DNA from: Corydoras sp. C115
Lineage: Eukaryota > Chordata > Actinopteri > Siluriformes > Callichthyidae
Assembly: GCA_019802505.1 (NCBI GenBank)
Contig: JAFMOC010000271.1
Coordinates: forward strand, 30,001 to 94,000
DNA length: 64,000 nucleotides
Direction of reading: 5' to 3'
Below the pieces are notes generated by a model. It searched no databases, was not told where the DNA came from, and was given only the letters and a program-made list of their open reading frames with translations. Position 1 is the stretch's first letter; every line of letters starts with the position of its first letter. The position numbers were made by a program, and so were the translations under genes. Of this stretch, positions 1 to 12,356 are shown in pieces.

Positions 1-48
1 GCACTCAAGTTAAGCCTGATTAGGACCAGTCCCACTTGTCAGCTCAAG

Positions 49-297
49 TTAAAGGGTGGTCAGGAGGGCCGACCACAGCCACAGCAGACACTGGAACAGG
101 AAGACGCTGCGGTAGCTCAGGCGCTTGTGGCCGTAGTGCAGGATGAGCCAGAGCTGACTGTAGATGAAGAAGAAGAGCAGGCAGTAGAGCAGAGTGTAGA
201 GAGCCGTGAGCGCCAGCTGCAGGACGGCATCTTCACCATCCTCATCCTCAGAGGTGGAGACAGACAGCCTGAGTCGATGCTCGAGTGACAGCAGCAT
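49..297 (-). CDS. gpr137c: GPR137-family membrane protein, first coding exon (partial gene)
   Basis: Seen: read on the minus strand from the ATG at 297, the exon encodes a short acidic N-terminus (SEDEDGED) followed by a hydrophobic segment and the motif YSQLWLILHYGHKRLSYRS. That motif is the first membrane helix and first loop of the GPR137/GPR137B/GPR137C family, which are multi-pass lysosomal or endomembrane proteins linked to Rag/mTORC1 signalling. The frame stays open upstream to 516, but that part is not family-like, so I chose the ATG at 297. Inference: the paralogue C is chosen because txndc16 is the head-to-head neighbour. Odd: the family usually continues as LRT-x-LFSFYF after the LLW motif. 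Here the text reads LLWLWSALLTTL and then a TAA at 49-51, with no convincing splice donor. Remaining exons lie left of the window. Confidence 0.8.
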   Translation of the reverse strand: MLLSLEHRLRLSVSTSEDEDGEDAVLQLALTALYTLLYCLLFFFIYSQLWLILHYGHKRLSYRSVFLFQCLLWLWSALLTTL

Positions 298-1094
298 GAT
301 GATGATGAAAAATAAAACTTTATCAGGCTCGACTGCAGGGGCTGAGCGGTGCGCGCACACACACACAGAAAAAGAAAGAAAAAAACCCTGTAAAAGTCTC
401 CAAACACCGCGGCTACATTCTGATAAAGTAACGGAGTTAAAACGGTCTCGAGATTCGGCTTTAAAACAAATAAAAGTTCCGCTGATCCGCAGCGGGGCTC
501 CAACAACAACTCCCAAAAAACACCGAGCAGCTCAATCAGCTGGGCTGCAGCCCCGGACACGCCCCCCGACCAATCAGACGCCGAGGGCTTCGGCTCCGGC
601 CTCTTTTTCAACCAACCGCAGCGGTTCCGCTTAATGGGTCACGCGTCTTGTGCGCGAGGTGAAACTGGCTCCGCTGGGACGCCATTTTGGATCTGCGGCT
701 CCATAGCCGGCCGTTTAACGGGCCTCTCGGTTTGGATCCGAAATGGCGGTTGCGTCACACGTTCGACATTAAGAAAACACGGACCCGCCGTTTCGCAGCA
801 TTTGATTGGCTGCTTGAGGGCCGCGTTCTAAATGGATTGCCAACCGCCTTACGCGCTCTCCCTAATGGACGTAGGGGGCGCCCGAGATAGTTACCCTACA
901 GAGGGGACGAGGCGTGGTTTGCCGTCGGCCCCGCAGCCGGCCAGGAACCCGCAGCCAGCGTTCCGACGAGGATCACCGATTTAAAGGAAAAAGTGAAGCG
1001 AGAACTTTATGTTTTTTAGTTTTTTTGATTTAATCGATTAATAATGTGATCGATCGGTCGCGGATTTAGAGAGCGTCTTTGATCCGAGGCAGTG
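298..1094. promoter_or_regulatory. Bidirectional CpG-rich promoter between gpr137c and txndc16
   Basis: The 797 bp between the two divergent start codons are G+C and CpG rich from about 520 to 1000, unlike the A+T-rich introns. Visible motifs: a CCAAT box at 570-574 (GACCAATCAG), an inverted CCAAT box at 805-809 (TGATTGGC), and two YY1-like sites in opposite orientation at 681-690 (GCCATTTTGG) and 741-750 (AAATGGCGGT). The second is followed at once by TGCGTCAC, a CRE/AP-1-like word. No TATA box is evident. This is the usual makeup of a housekeeping bidirectional promoter. I looked for an ER stress element (CCAAT, 9 bases, CCACG), which would suit an ER protein, and did not find one. Transcription start sites are not determined. 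Confidence 0.65.
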
Positions 1095-1242
1095 ATGATG
1101 TACAGGATGTATATGATGGCTGTGTTGCTGTATGTTACTGTGCGGGGTATAAACGGGGCAGAAGTGATGGAGCTCACCGCAACACAACTACACCACCTCA
1201 CACAGGCGGGAAGAACTGCCCTCATCCACTTCTGCACGCAAG
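1095..1242 (+). CDS. txndc16: txndc16 exon 1: start codon and signal peptide
   Basis: Starts at the first of two adjacent ATGs, with G at -3. About 20 residues form a hydrophobic signal peptide (MAVLLYVTV, likely cleaved near GINGA), followed by the start of the first thioredoxin-like fold ending ALIHFCTQ. Donor AAG|GTGACG; leaves one base of a split Gly codon (phase 1). The in-frame GTG at 1092 is not a start. Confidence 0.93.
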
Positions 1243-4200
1243 GTGACGTTTTAACATCAATTCATTCAAATACATCCATCTTCTGCTTTATCCTCTATTA
1301 GGGTCGCGGGGGGGGGGTTCCCCATGCCCATCCAGGGGAGAACGTTTTGGGCGCTGGGCAGATACACCCAGGACAGGGCGCCAATCCATCGCTGGGCACA
1401 CACTCACTCACACACACTCTATATGGGGCAATTTTGGAGAACTCAATTGACTTGAACCAGGTTTTTGGACTGTGCGTGGAAACCGGAGAACCCGGAGGAA
1501 ACCCACGCGGACACGGGGAGGACATGGAAACTCCACCCAGATTGGGATTCGAACCGGGAATCCCTATTGCTGAGAGGAGAACATGCCAAACCACTAAGCC
1601 ACCTCATTAAATTACATAAAACTGATAAACCTTTCATTCATTCCTTATCTTCTGCTTTATCCTCTATTAGGGTCGCGGGGGGGGGGGTGGTTCTCCATGC
1701 CCATCCAGGGGAGAACGTTTCGGGCGCTGGGCAGATACACCCAGGACAGGGCGCCAATCTATCACTGGACACACACTCACTCACGCACCCACACACTCTA
1801 TATGGGGCAATTTTGGAGAACTCAATTGACTTGAACCAGGTATTTGGACTGTGGGAGGAAACCGGAGAACCCGGAGGAAACCCACGCGGACATGGGGTGA
1901 ACATGGAAACTCCACCCAGATGGGGATTCGAACCGGGAATCCCCAGCGCTGAGAGGAGAACATGCCAAACCACTAAGCCACCTCATTAAATTACATAAAA
2001 CTGATAAACCCTTTCATTCATTCATTATCTTCCGCTTTATCATCTATTAGGGTAACGGGGGGGGGGGGGGGTGGGGTGGGGTTCCCCATGCCCATCCAGG
2101 GGAGAACGTTTGGGGCGCTGGGCAGATACACCCAGGACAGGGGGGCAATCTATCACTGGACACACACTCACTCACACACACACACACACTCTATATGGGG
2201 CAATTTGGAGAACTCAATTGACTTGAACCAGGTTTTTGGACTGTGGGAGGAAACCGGAGAACCCGGAGGAAACCCACGCGGACATGGGGAGAACATGGAA
2301 ACTCCACCCAGATTGGGATTCGAACCGGGAATCCCTATTGCTGAGAGGAGAACATGCTAAACCACTAAGCCACCTCATTAATTACATAAAACTGATAAAC
2401 CGTTCATTCATCCATTATCTTCTGCTTTATCCTCTATTAGGGTCGTGGGGGGGGGTTCCCCGCGCTGGGCAGATACACCCAGGACAGGGGGGCAATCTAT
2501 CGCTGGGTACACACTCACACAGACACGCACACATACACACACTATATGGGGCAATTTGGAGAATTCAATTCACCTTGAATCCATGTTTTTGGACTGTGGG
2601 AGGAAACCAAAGTCCGAAAACATGGATCAAGTCAATTGAGTTCTCCAAATTGCCCCATATAGAGTGTGTCTGTGTGAGTGAGTGTGTGTCCAGTGATAGA
2701 TTGCCCCCCTGTCCTGGGTCTATCTGCCCAGCGCCCGAAACGTTCTCCCCTGGACGGGCATGGGGAACCCCCCCCACGACACTAATAGAGGATAAAGCGG
2801 GAGATAATGGATGGATGTAATTAATAAATGACAGTTCTATAAACAGAACCTGTGCACGGTCGCTTCGCTCTTCAGTGGAACCCGTGTTGGTTCTTATATT
2901 AGTTCCTGTGTGCGCAGACAGAACGATACTAACAACCTCATGTCCTTCCTCCTCGCCTTCCCAGGATTGGCAGCTGATCCTGAAGTTCAGAGGTTCCTGT
3001 CTCAGTTAGAGACGTCGGCCGAGGCTCTGCAGGACTACGGCATCCTGGTGGCAAAGGTCAGAGGGCTTCAGGGTCGGAACTTTGATCCTGCAAAAAAAAA
3101 AAAAAAAAGTTTGAGTTAATTATAAACCCAGAGCTTCATATAGACTCGTTTAGATGAGAACAACGTGAAGGAGGTTCTGACGTTCCGCACCAAACAAACA
3201 CTTTAATAATAATGGGAATGTCAACAAGCCATACCTCATTATCATAACTAATAAAACAGTATGGTACGAGAGGGCGTGTCTCCACGTGGAAGAAAAAAAA
3301 AAAAAAGGTTTGATTCATAATTACATTAATTGAGAGTAAAATCATTAATGATCTGCTGTTCCGTGATGTAATCTAGTTCGGTTTTTAAGGTGAACACTGA
3401 TTGCTGAGTATCAGGATTCCGGTTTCTCTAACTTGCAAATAGTGCCAGTTTATATTAAAAAAAACGGGAAAATAATGTATTGTATCTGACGCATTGATAC
3501 GAATGTGAAGTGCTCAGAGGTGTGTGTTATTTTCAATAACAAACGGCTCAGCCAATCAGAATTAAGGAGGGGAACGACCCGTTTCATAATAAATAATAAT
3601 TTCTGGTTGTGCAGGTGAACTGCTCCACAGAGGACATCACTCCATACTGCGCAGGAGGTTCTGCGAGCAAGAAAGCTTATTTATTCAGGTCTGACCCCCC
3701 CCATCACAGCTCTTATAACCTACAGTAATCATTACCTTTAATCTTATAGAACATACTATATACTGTCTATCATCAGCCATTTGTTTTTAGATTATATTGT
3801 ATAACACTCGATTATATAATATATAGTCTGTATTTAAATTATGTATTCATTATCTTCTGCTTTATCCTCTATTAGGGTCGCGGGGGGGCGGGGGTTCCCC
3901 ATGCCCATCCAGGGGAGAACGTTCCGGGCGCTGGGCAGATACACCCAGGACAGTGGGGCAATCTATCACTGGGCACACACTCACTCACTCACACAGACAC
4001 ACTCTATATGGGGCAATTTGGAGAACTCAATTGAATTGATCCATGTTTTTGGACTGCGGGATGAAACCGGAGAACCCGGAGGAAACCCACGCGGACACGG
4101 GGAGGACATGGAAACTCCACCCAGATTGGGATTCGAACCGGGAATCCCTAGTGCTGGGAGGAGAACATGCTAAGCCACCGTGCTGCCCTAAATTATATAT

Positions 4201-7200
4201 TATAAGACTAAATAATACATAATATAATAACTATATTACAGTGTTATAAGCACTTATATAAGTTATAACAGTGTGTATAACCTGTATATCATTAATTCCC
4301 GTGCGGTAGCTCCGTGGTCAGGGTGTTGGGTTATCAATCTGAAGGTTGTGGGTTCAAATCCCAGGTCCACTTAAGTTACCAGTGTGGGTCCTTGAGCGAG
4401 ACCCTTAACCCTCATTGCTCCAGGGGGCGCTGTGATGAACCCTGTGCTCACCTTGTAAGTCGCTTTGGGTAAAAGCGTCCAATAAATGACCAAATGTAAA
4501 TGTAATGTAATTCCCATGTTCATGTAATGTAATGTAAATGTAATTCTCATGTTCATGTAAATGTAAATGTAATGTAATGTAAATGTAAATGTAATGTAAA
4601 TGTAAATGTAATGTAAATGTAATTCCCATGTTCTCTATGTTCTGATGTAGAGGTGCTGAAGTCTTGCGCAGTTTTGACATCGATACGATTTTCGACGTCC
4701 ACGCCATCGTGTCTCACATGCTGTTGTGAGTAATATTTACGCCTGATTTTTAAAGATTAAAAAAATTACCAGAATGTTCGAACCCACAAATCAACCCCCC
4801 CCCCCCCCCCCCCGTCCAGCACGCTGCTCTACAACGAGGTGCGGTACGTTCACACGCCGGCCGAGCTGCTCGCCGTGGAGAGGGCGGCGCGAGGGAAGAC
4901 GGACGTCGTGATGGGTCACATTCACGCTCTCGGCCTGCCAGGTACCGGATCGTCCTCCGAGCAACAGCGCCGGCTCATTCCATCCATCTGCTTAATCCTA
5001 TATATTAGGGTCGGGGGGGGGGGGGGAGGGGGTTCCCCATGCCCATCCAGGGAAGAACGTTTCGGGCGCTGGGCAGATACAACCAGGACAGGGGGGCAAT
5101 CTATTGCTGGACACACACTCACTCACACAGACACACTCTATATGGGGCAATTTGGAGAACTGAATTGACTTGAACCATGTTTTTTGGACTGTGAGAGGAA
5201 ACCGGAGAACCCGGAGGAAACCCACGGGGAGAACATGGAAACTCCACCCAGATGGGGATTCAAACCGTCCGTTATCCTCCACTTTATCCTATATTAGGGT
5301 CGCAGGGGGGGGGGGGGTTCCCTATGCCCATCCAGGGGAGAACGTCTCAGGCGCTGGGCAGATACACCCAGGACAGGGGGGCAATCTATCGCTGGACACA
5401 CACTCACTCATACAGACACTCTATATGGGGCAATTTGGAGAACTGAATTGACTTGAAGCATGTTTTTTGGACTGTGGGAGGAAACCGGAGAACCCGGAGG
5501 AAACCCACGCAGACACGGGGAGAACATGGAAACTCCACCCAGATGGGGATTTGAACCGGGAATCCCCAGCGCTGAGAGGAGAACATGCTAAACCACTAAG
5601 GCGCTGGCTCATTAAAGTTTATACTGTGCACACACTGTGGAGCGATCAGAAATATGCAGACGCTTAACTATTTGAGGTTCTAATGAAGTTACTATTATGT
5701 TCCGATTTATGGCAACATCTTAGGGAAGGACCAAATATCTGACTGTATTGTATCTAAATGCACGGGGGATGAATCGGTATGCCGATTATGAGTCAGGATT
5801 TGTAACAGAGGCTGTTGTGTGAGCAGAGCACAGAGCCCTGATGGAGGCGGCGTTCGTGTACGGAGAACGGTACCAGTTTGTACAGACCACCGGGACGCGT
5901 CTCCTCAAGCACATGGGGTAAGATCGCCATCTGTATGGGGGGAGGGGGTATTGATTTTGCAGACATTTCTCATTATGATATTATATTAATAATAATTATA
6001 ATTCATTCATTCATTATCTCCCGCTTTATCCTCTATTAGGGAGGGGGTTCCCCATGCCCATCCAGGGGAGAACGTTTCGGGCGCTGGGCATACACCCAGG
6101 ACAGGGGGGCAATCTATCACTGGACACACACTCACTCACATACACTCTATATGGGGCAATTTGGAGAACTCAATTGACTTGATCCATGTTTTTGGACTGT
6201 GGGAGGAAACCGGAGAACCCGGAGGAAACCCACGCAGACACGGGGAGAACATGGAAACTCCACCCAGATGGGGATTCGAACCGGGAATCCCTAGTGCTGA
6301 GAGGAGAACGTGCCAAACCACTAAGCCACCGTGCCGCCCTAATAATAATAATAATAATAATGATAATAATAAGAGGGCGGCACATTGGTGTAGTGGTTTG
6401 GCATGTTCTCCTCTCAGCGCTGGGGATCCAGCTTCAAATCCCAATCTGGGTGGAGTTTGCATGTTCTCCCCGTGTCTGCATGGGTTTGCTCTGGGTTCTC
6501 CGGTTTCCCCTCACAGCCCAAAGACAAGCATTCAAGGTAAATTGAATGCTCTAAATTGCCCCATATAGTGTGTGTTGCTCCTGGATGGACATGGGGACTC
6601 CCCCCCCGGAACTAGATTAGATTAGATTAAGCAGATGATAATGAATAAATAATAAATATACTGTGTGGTTGGCACGGTGGCTTAGTGGTTTGGCATGTTC
6701 TCCTCTCAGCGCTAGGGATTCCCGGTTTGAATCCCCATCTGGTTGGAGTTTCCATGTCCTCCCCGTGTCCGTGTGGGTTTCCTCCGGGTTCTCCGGTTTC
6801 CTCCCACAGTCCAAAAACATGGATCAAGTCAATTGAGTTCTCCAAATTGCCCCATATAGAGTGTGTCTGTGTGAGTGAGTGTGTGTCCAGTGATAGATTG
6901 CCCCCTTGTCCTGGGTGTATCTGCCCAGCGCCCGAGACGTTCTCCCCTGGATGGGCATGGGGAACCCCCCCCCCCCCTCACAACCCTAATAGAGGATAAA
7001 GTGGAAGATAATGAATGAATAATTAATACTCTGTTGTTTGTGGATTGCAGGATCGCTGACGGCGGTTCCGACGAGGCTCACCTGTGGTTGCTCCACTGCG
7101 CCGGCGTCCATCAGAGTTCTGATTCGTGTCCGCACACTCTCATGAGGAAGCCACTCACCACCATCAACATTCACACCTTCCTCCAACTGATGGAGGCGCC

Positions 7201-10200
7201 ACCTCTGGTGACGATGCTTTAGTACAAGCGTATTCCATAAACATAGGGGCGTGTCCTAACTCACCCGGCGCTGGACCGCAGGTGGAGACGGACGTGGACC
7301 CCGACGAGGCGGACGTGTTCTACGGCCGGCTGAACGTCCCGGTGCTGTTCCTGTTCTCTCACGCCGAGACGCTGCAGGCCGATCGGAGCACGGCTCGGGC
7401 GCTGGCCTCCCGTCTGCGGGGGGAGGTCGGCCTCGTCCTAATACACAGGTACCACACACAGGGTTACTGATGTGGAACGCGCAGTGCGTGTTCTGTATAC
7501 ACACGACTGTGTGTGTGTGTGTGTGTGTCCTCCACAGGGACGTTCCCGGTGTTGAAACGCCCCCCCGGTACAACGCCGCGTACCGACTCCCTCAGCAGGT
7601 CAGTGGGTCCCCGCGGCCGTCCCTCTGTCGGTCTGTGGACGTTCAGTACTGACCGTCCTCCGTTCTTAACAGGAGGTTCAGTACTTCAGCTTGAGGAACA
7701 TGGAGGAGGTCATCGGTCTGATCAGAGGAGAACTGGACCGAGAGGAGGACGAGGAGGAGGAGGAGGAGGAGCACTGGGCTGCTCTAGGTGAGATAGAGGA
7801 CCTTCAGTGTGTGGAACCCTCAGTTCCATAGCAACCGATACACAGCGCATCGAATCCAACAGTTTGGGGAAGGCCGGATTAGTTCCATTAGTTTGACGTG
7901 TGGGATCTACTTTAACCTGATCTCGTGTTTAGCATGTTCTCCTCTCAGTGCCGGGGGTTTCCGTGTCTGCGTGGGTTTCCTCCGGGTTCTCCCGTTTCCC
8001 CCCACAGTCCAAACACACGAATTCAAGGTAAACTCATTCATTCATTATCTCCCGCTTTATCCTCTATTAGGGTCGCTGCGGGGTTCCCCATGCCCATCCA
8101 GGGGAGAACGTTTCGGACGCTGGGCAAATACACCCAGGACAGGACACCAAACTATCGCTGGGCACACACTCACTCACACACACACACTCTATATGGGGCA
8201 ATTTGGAGAACTCAATTGAACTTAATCCATGTTTTTGGGCTGTGGGAGGAAACCGGAGAACCCGGAGGAAACCCACGCGGACACGGGGAGAACATGGAAA
8301 CTCCACCCAGATGGGGATTCGAACCGGGAATCCCTAACGCCGAGAGGAGAACGTGCTAAACCACTAAGCCACTGTGCTGCCCTCAAGGTAAACTGAATGC
8401 TCTAAATTGCCCCATATAGTGTGTATTCGTGTGAGTGAGCCCAGTGATAGATTGGTGCCCAAAATGTTGTCTTCTAGATGGGCATGTTGACCCCCCCCCC
8501 CCCCCCACAGTAGAGGATTAAGCATGAGATAATGAATGAAAGTTCTCGTTGTTAGCATTAGAACAGTTCTACTAAAGTAAAACCACCTGACTGTGATGGT
8601 TCCCGGTTTGGTTCCTCTTGACGGACGTATTAAAGGCATTTCTCTGATCTCTCAGATGTGCTGGATGACGAGGTGGCGGAGTCGGTGTACAGAGAGCGTG
8701 GAACCGTTCTGGACCTGGACTCGGTCTCCGAGCTCACGGCTGACACGTTCGGACCTGCAGTGACCTCCAGCGGCCTCACGATGGTGCTGTTTTACCTCAA
8801 ATGTGAGATTCGGAGCCTCGTTAGTTCAGTAACATCAAAACAATCGTTTTACACATTTAATTAATGACTGTAGTCTCATCAGAAACAAAACACATCTTAA
8901 TGTTATTTTACTGATTTGTGTCCGCGTGGGTCTCCTCCGGGTTCTCCGCTTTCCTCCCACAGTCCAAAAACATGGATCAAGGGCAATTAAGTTCTCCAAA
9001 TTGCCCCATATAGAGTGTGTGAGTGAGTGTGTGTCCAGTGATAGATTGGCGTCCTGTCCTGGGTGTATCTGCCCAGCACCTGGAACGTTCTCCCCTGAAT
9101 GGACATGGGGAACCCCCCCCCCCACGTCCCTAATATTGGATAAAGCTGCAGATAATAGATGGACGGATGTTTAAAGTTGTAAATAAACTGACAGAAAGTC
9201 ACGAGTTCATAAACTCACCACGTTCTTCTTTTTTGACGCATCAATATTAAAGCTGGTTTGTGTGTGTCCTGTAGGGGACGCTGTGTCCATGGCTTTCCTG
9301 CGGTCCTACGTGGAGGTTGCAGACGAGCTTGCAGGTGATGTTACATTTAGTCGTTCAGCAGACACTTTTATCCAAAGCGACTTACAAATGAGGACATTAC
9401 AGTCTGAAGTTCTGCAGAACTTTTTTTTTTGCGTCTAAGATTCTTTTAGTTCTAGTAGTTTCTTAAAGCCGCTCAGTGACTCCGCCTTACGGACAGAGTT
9501 GGGAAGATCGTACTACCATGTTGCCGTGGTGAACGCCACCGAGTGAGAACCAGCTCCTCGGTGAGGTGGAACCACCAGAAGGCGATCATCACCGGAGCGA
9601 AGTGAACGAGTCGGAGTGTGTTTTAAAAAGATAGAGTGAAGGTCGGAGGGGCCAGATCCAGAGATGGTTCTGTATGCCAGAGTCAGTGACCTGTACTGAA
9701 TGCAGCAGCTAGAGGGAGGGAGGGAGGTATCTCGGCCTCTGCGTCCGTCTTCCTGTTTATCAGCCTTTCTTCTCATCATCATCTCACCTCGCTGTAACCA
9801 CCGAACTCTCGGTGAACTTTCACTCCGGCTCCGTAAATAGCTTTGCGTACAAACACATCTGTAAAGATAACCTGTGCATTTCACAGTAAACATCTCATTT
9901 CAATAATACGTCTTTAAAAAGGATGCTGCCCTCATTCTGAACTCACACATTACACCTTTAACGACGGCATCTAAGGTGGAGCAATAAGATGGATGTGTGA
10001 GACCGTTAGTGGACAGTGAGTGGACGCAGTGAGTCGGTTAAGATCACAATTTATGGACTAGGGTCCTGAAACCAATCGGTGGAACCGCACCCTGAGTGAT
10101 GGAGGGCGTTTGTGTGCAGATGAGAGTGATGTCACACTGGCGTCAGTGGACTGTGGAGAGTGGACATGTGTGTGCCGTGTGCAGAACGTGACCTCGTTCC

Positions 10201-10296
10201 CCTCCGTCCGGCTGTTCCGCCCCGGCGAGGAGCCTCAACCCTACAGCGGCATGATGGCAACCGAAAGCCTGCACAGGTTCCTTCTGCTGTGAGTCT

Positions 10297-10377
<81 letters not shown>

Positions 10378-12070
10378 ACTCTCAGTAAGGTGTGAAAGAA
10401 AGGAGACCTGGGGGAAATACACTAAACTGAGTTTGTCTTCGTGTACAGACTAACAATCAATAAATTGTAGAATTTTTATTATATAATCAATTTAAATATA
10501 ATTATTATATATATATTATATATATATATATAAGGTGGCACGGTGGCTTAGTGACTCCCTGTCCAGTCCAAAAACATGGATCAAGTCAATTCAGTTCTCC
10601 AAATTGCCCCATATAGAGTGTGTCTGTGTGAGTGAGTGTGTGCCCAGCAATAGATTGCCCCCCTGTCCTGGGTGTATCTGCCCAGCGCCCGAAACGTTCT
10701 CCCCTGGATGGACATGGGGAACCCCATCGCGACCCTAATAGAGTATAAAGTGGAAGATAATGGATGAATGAATGAATATATACACACGGGCGGCACGGTG
10801 GCTTAGTGGTTTGGCATGTTCTCCTCTCAGCACTAGGGATTCCCGGTTTGAATCCCCATCCGGGTGGAGTTTCCATGTTCTCCCCGTGTCTGCATGGGTT
10901 TCCTCCGGGTTCTCCGGTTTCCTCCCACCGTCCAAAAACTTGGATCAAGGTCAATTGAGTTCTCCAAATTGGGCCCCATATAGAGTGTGTCCCCCCCAGC
11001 GATGGGTTTGTCCCTGTCCTGGGTGTATCTGCCCAGCGCCCGAAACGTTCTCCTCTGGATGGGCATGGGGAACCCCCCCGTGACCCTAATATATGATAAA
11101 GCGGAAGATGATGGATGAATAATGATACACAGACTATATATCCTCTTTTTTAGGGCTTTGAAATGTTACCTTGTTCCTGTTTCTATGAGTTTATGTTGTT
11201 TGTAAATGTTTTATTAAAGCAATAAGTCTCTCGAGGTTGTGTATTATTGAGGATAAATCACGTAAAGAGGTGGAAATGTACTCCATTACACGTCGGGACT
11301 GATAACACCTCTATATGGGGTTTATTCACGATAATGCCACGCCCTCTCGCACCATATTGCTTTATTATACACTTACAGTACACCTGATTGATCAGAGTTG
11401 GTACTTTGTTCTGAAAGGTTTGAGAAGCGCTGATTTAGAGGGTTTGCAACAGCGTGTGGCGTGTGACGGCGCCGTTACGCCCTTATTGGCTGCTCATTTG
11501 CTTCAGATCCTAAAATATGCACCCCGCTGATCGTTGCTCTAAGTCCTCGTTCCCATTAGAAAGCTTTTAGCCGTCGCTCCACTCGGAACTGAGCGGCCAC
11601 CGCAGACCTCATCGCTCCATCCTCTGCCTCGCTCCCCTGAAATATCATCAGGGCATTTTAGGGCTTTAGTGCAGGAAGTACACGACGTTCTGATGTTCCG
11701 TCTGTTTCCACAGTCATAAACAAACTCTGCCCTGCTGTTCTGTACGGACGCTGCTCTAACGTGTCTCAGCATCTTTACATTTTGCAAAGGGTGCAGCCTC
11801 ATAGAGGAAGTCGAGGTAACAGCAAAAACAAAACACCAAGGTGGTGGTGGGAGGGGGATTATTATTAGTAGGTGTAAGTTCAACTTACATTATACACATG
11901 ATATAGAGTGTATACACTTTTTTCCACTTAATCCTCTGCTAGGGTCGAGGGGGAGGGTTCCCCATGTTCATCCAGAGAACGTTTTAGGTCCTCGGCAGAT
12001 ACACCCAGGACAGAACGCCAATCTGTCACTGGGCACACACTCCACACAGATCACATACATACATACATAC

Positions 12071-12120
<50 letters not shown>

Positions 12121-12257
12121 CATCTCACATGTACCGTTATATACACATTTTATATGCTGCTATATTTATATTCTATATCTATTCTGTACTACTTTTTATA
12201 TATACTGTATGTGTATATGTATGTTATATATATATATAGGAATCTATAATATATATG

Positions 12258-12317
<60 letters not shown>

Positions 12318-12325
12318 TATAGATG

Positions 12326-12356
<31 letters not shown>

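Noticed and set aside
206..890. Plus-strand frames across the promoter
   Set aside because: They are antisense to gpr137c exon 1 or lie in CpG-rich promoter DNA and have no family resemblance.
298..1094. ER stress response element (CCAAT-N9-CCACG) in the txndc16 promoter
   Set aside because: Both CCAAT boxes were checked on the appropriate strand and neither is followed by CCACG at the required distance.
1264..2402. CRISPR-like regular repeats
   Set aside because: Repeat units are about 380 bp SINE copies in eukaryotic DNA; no short repeat/spacer pattern exists in the window.
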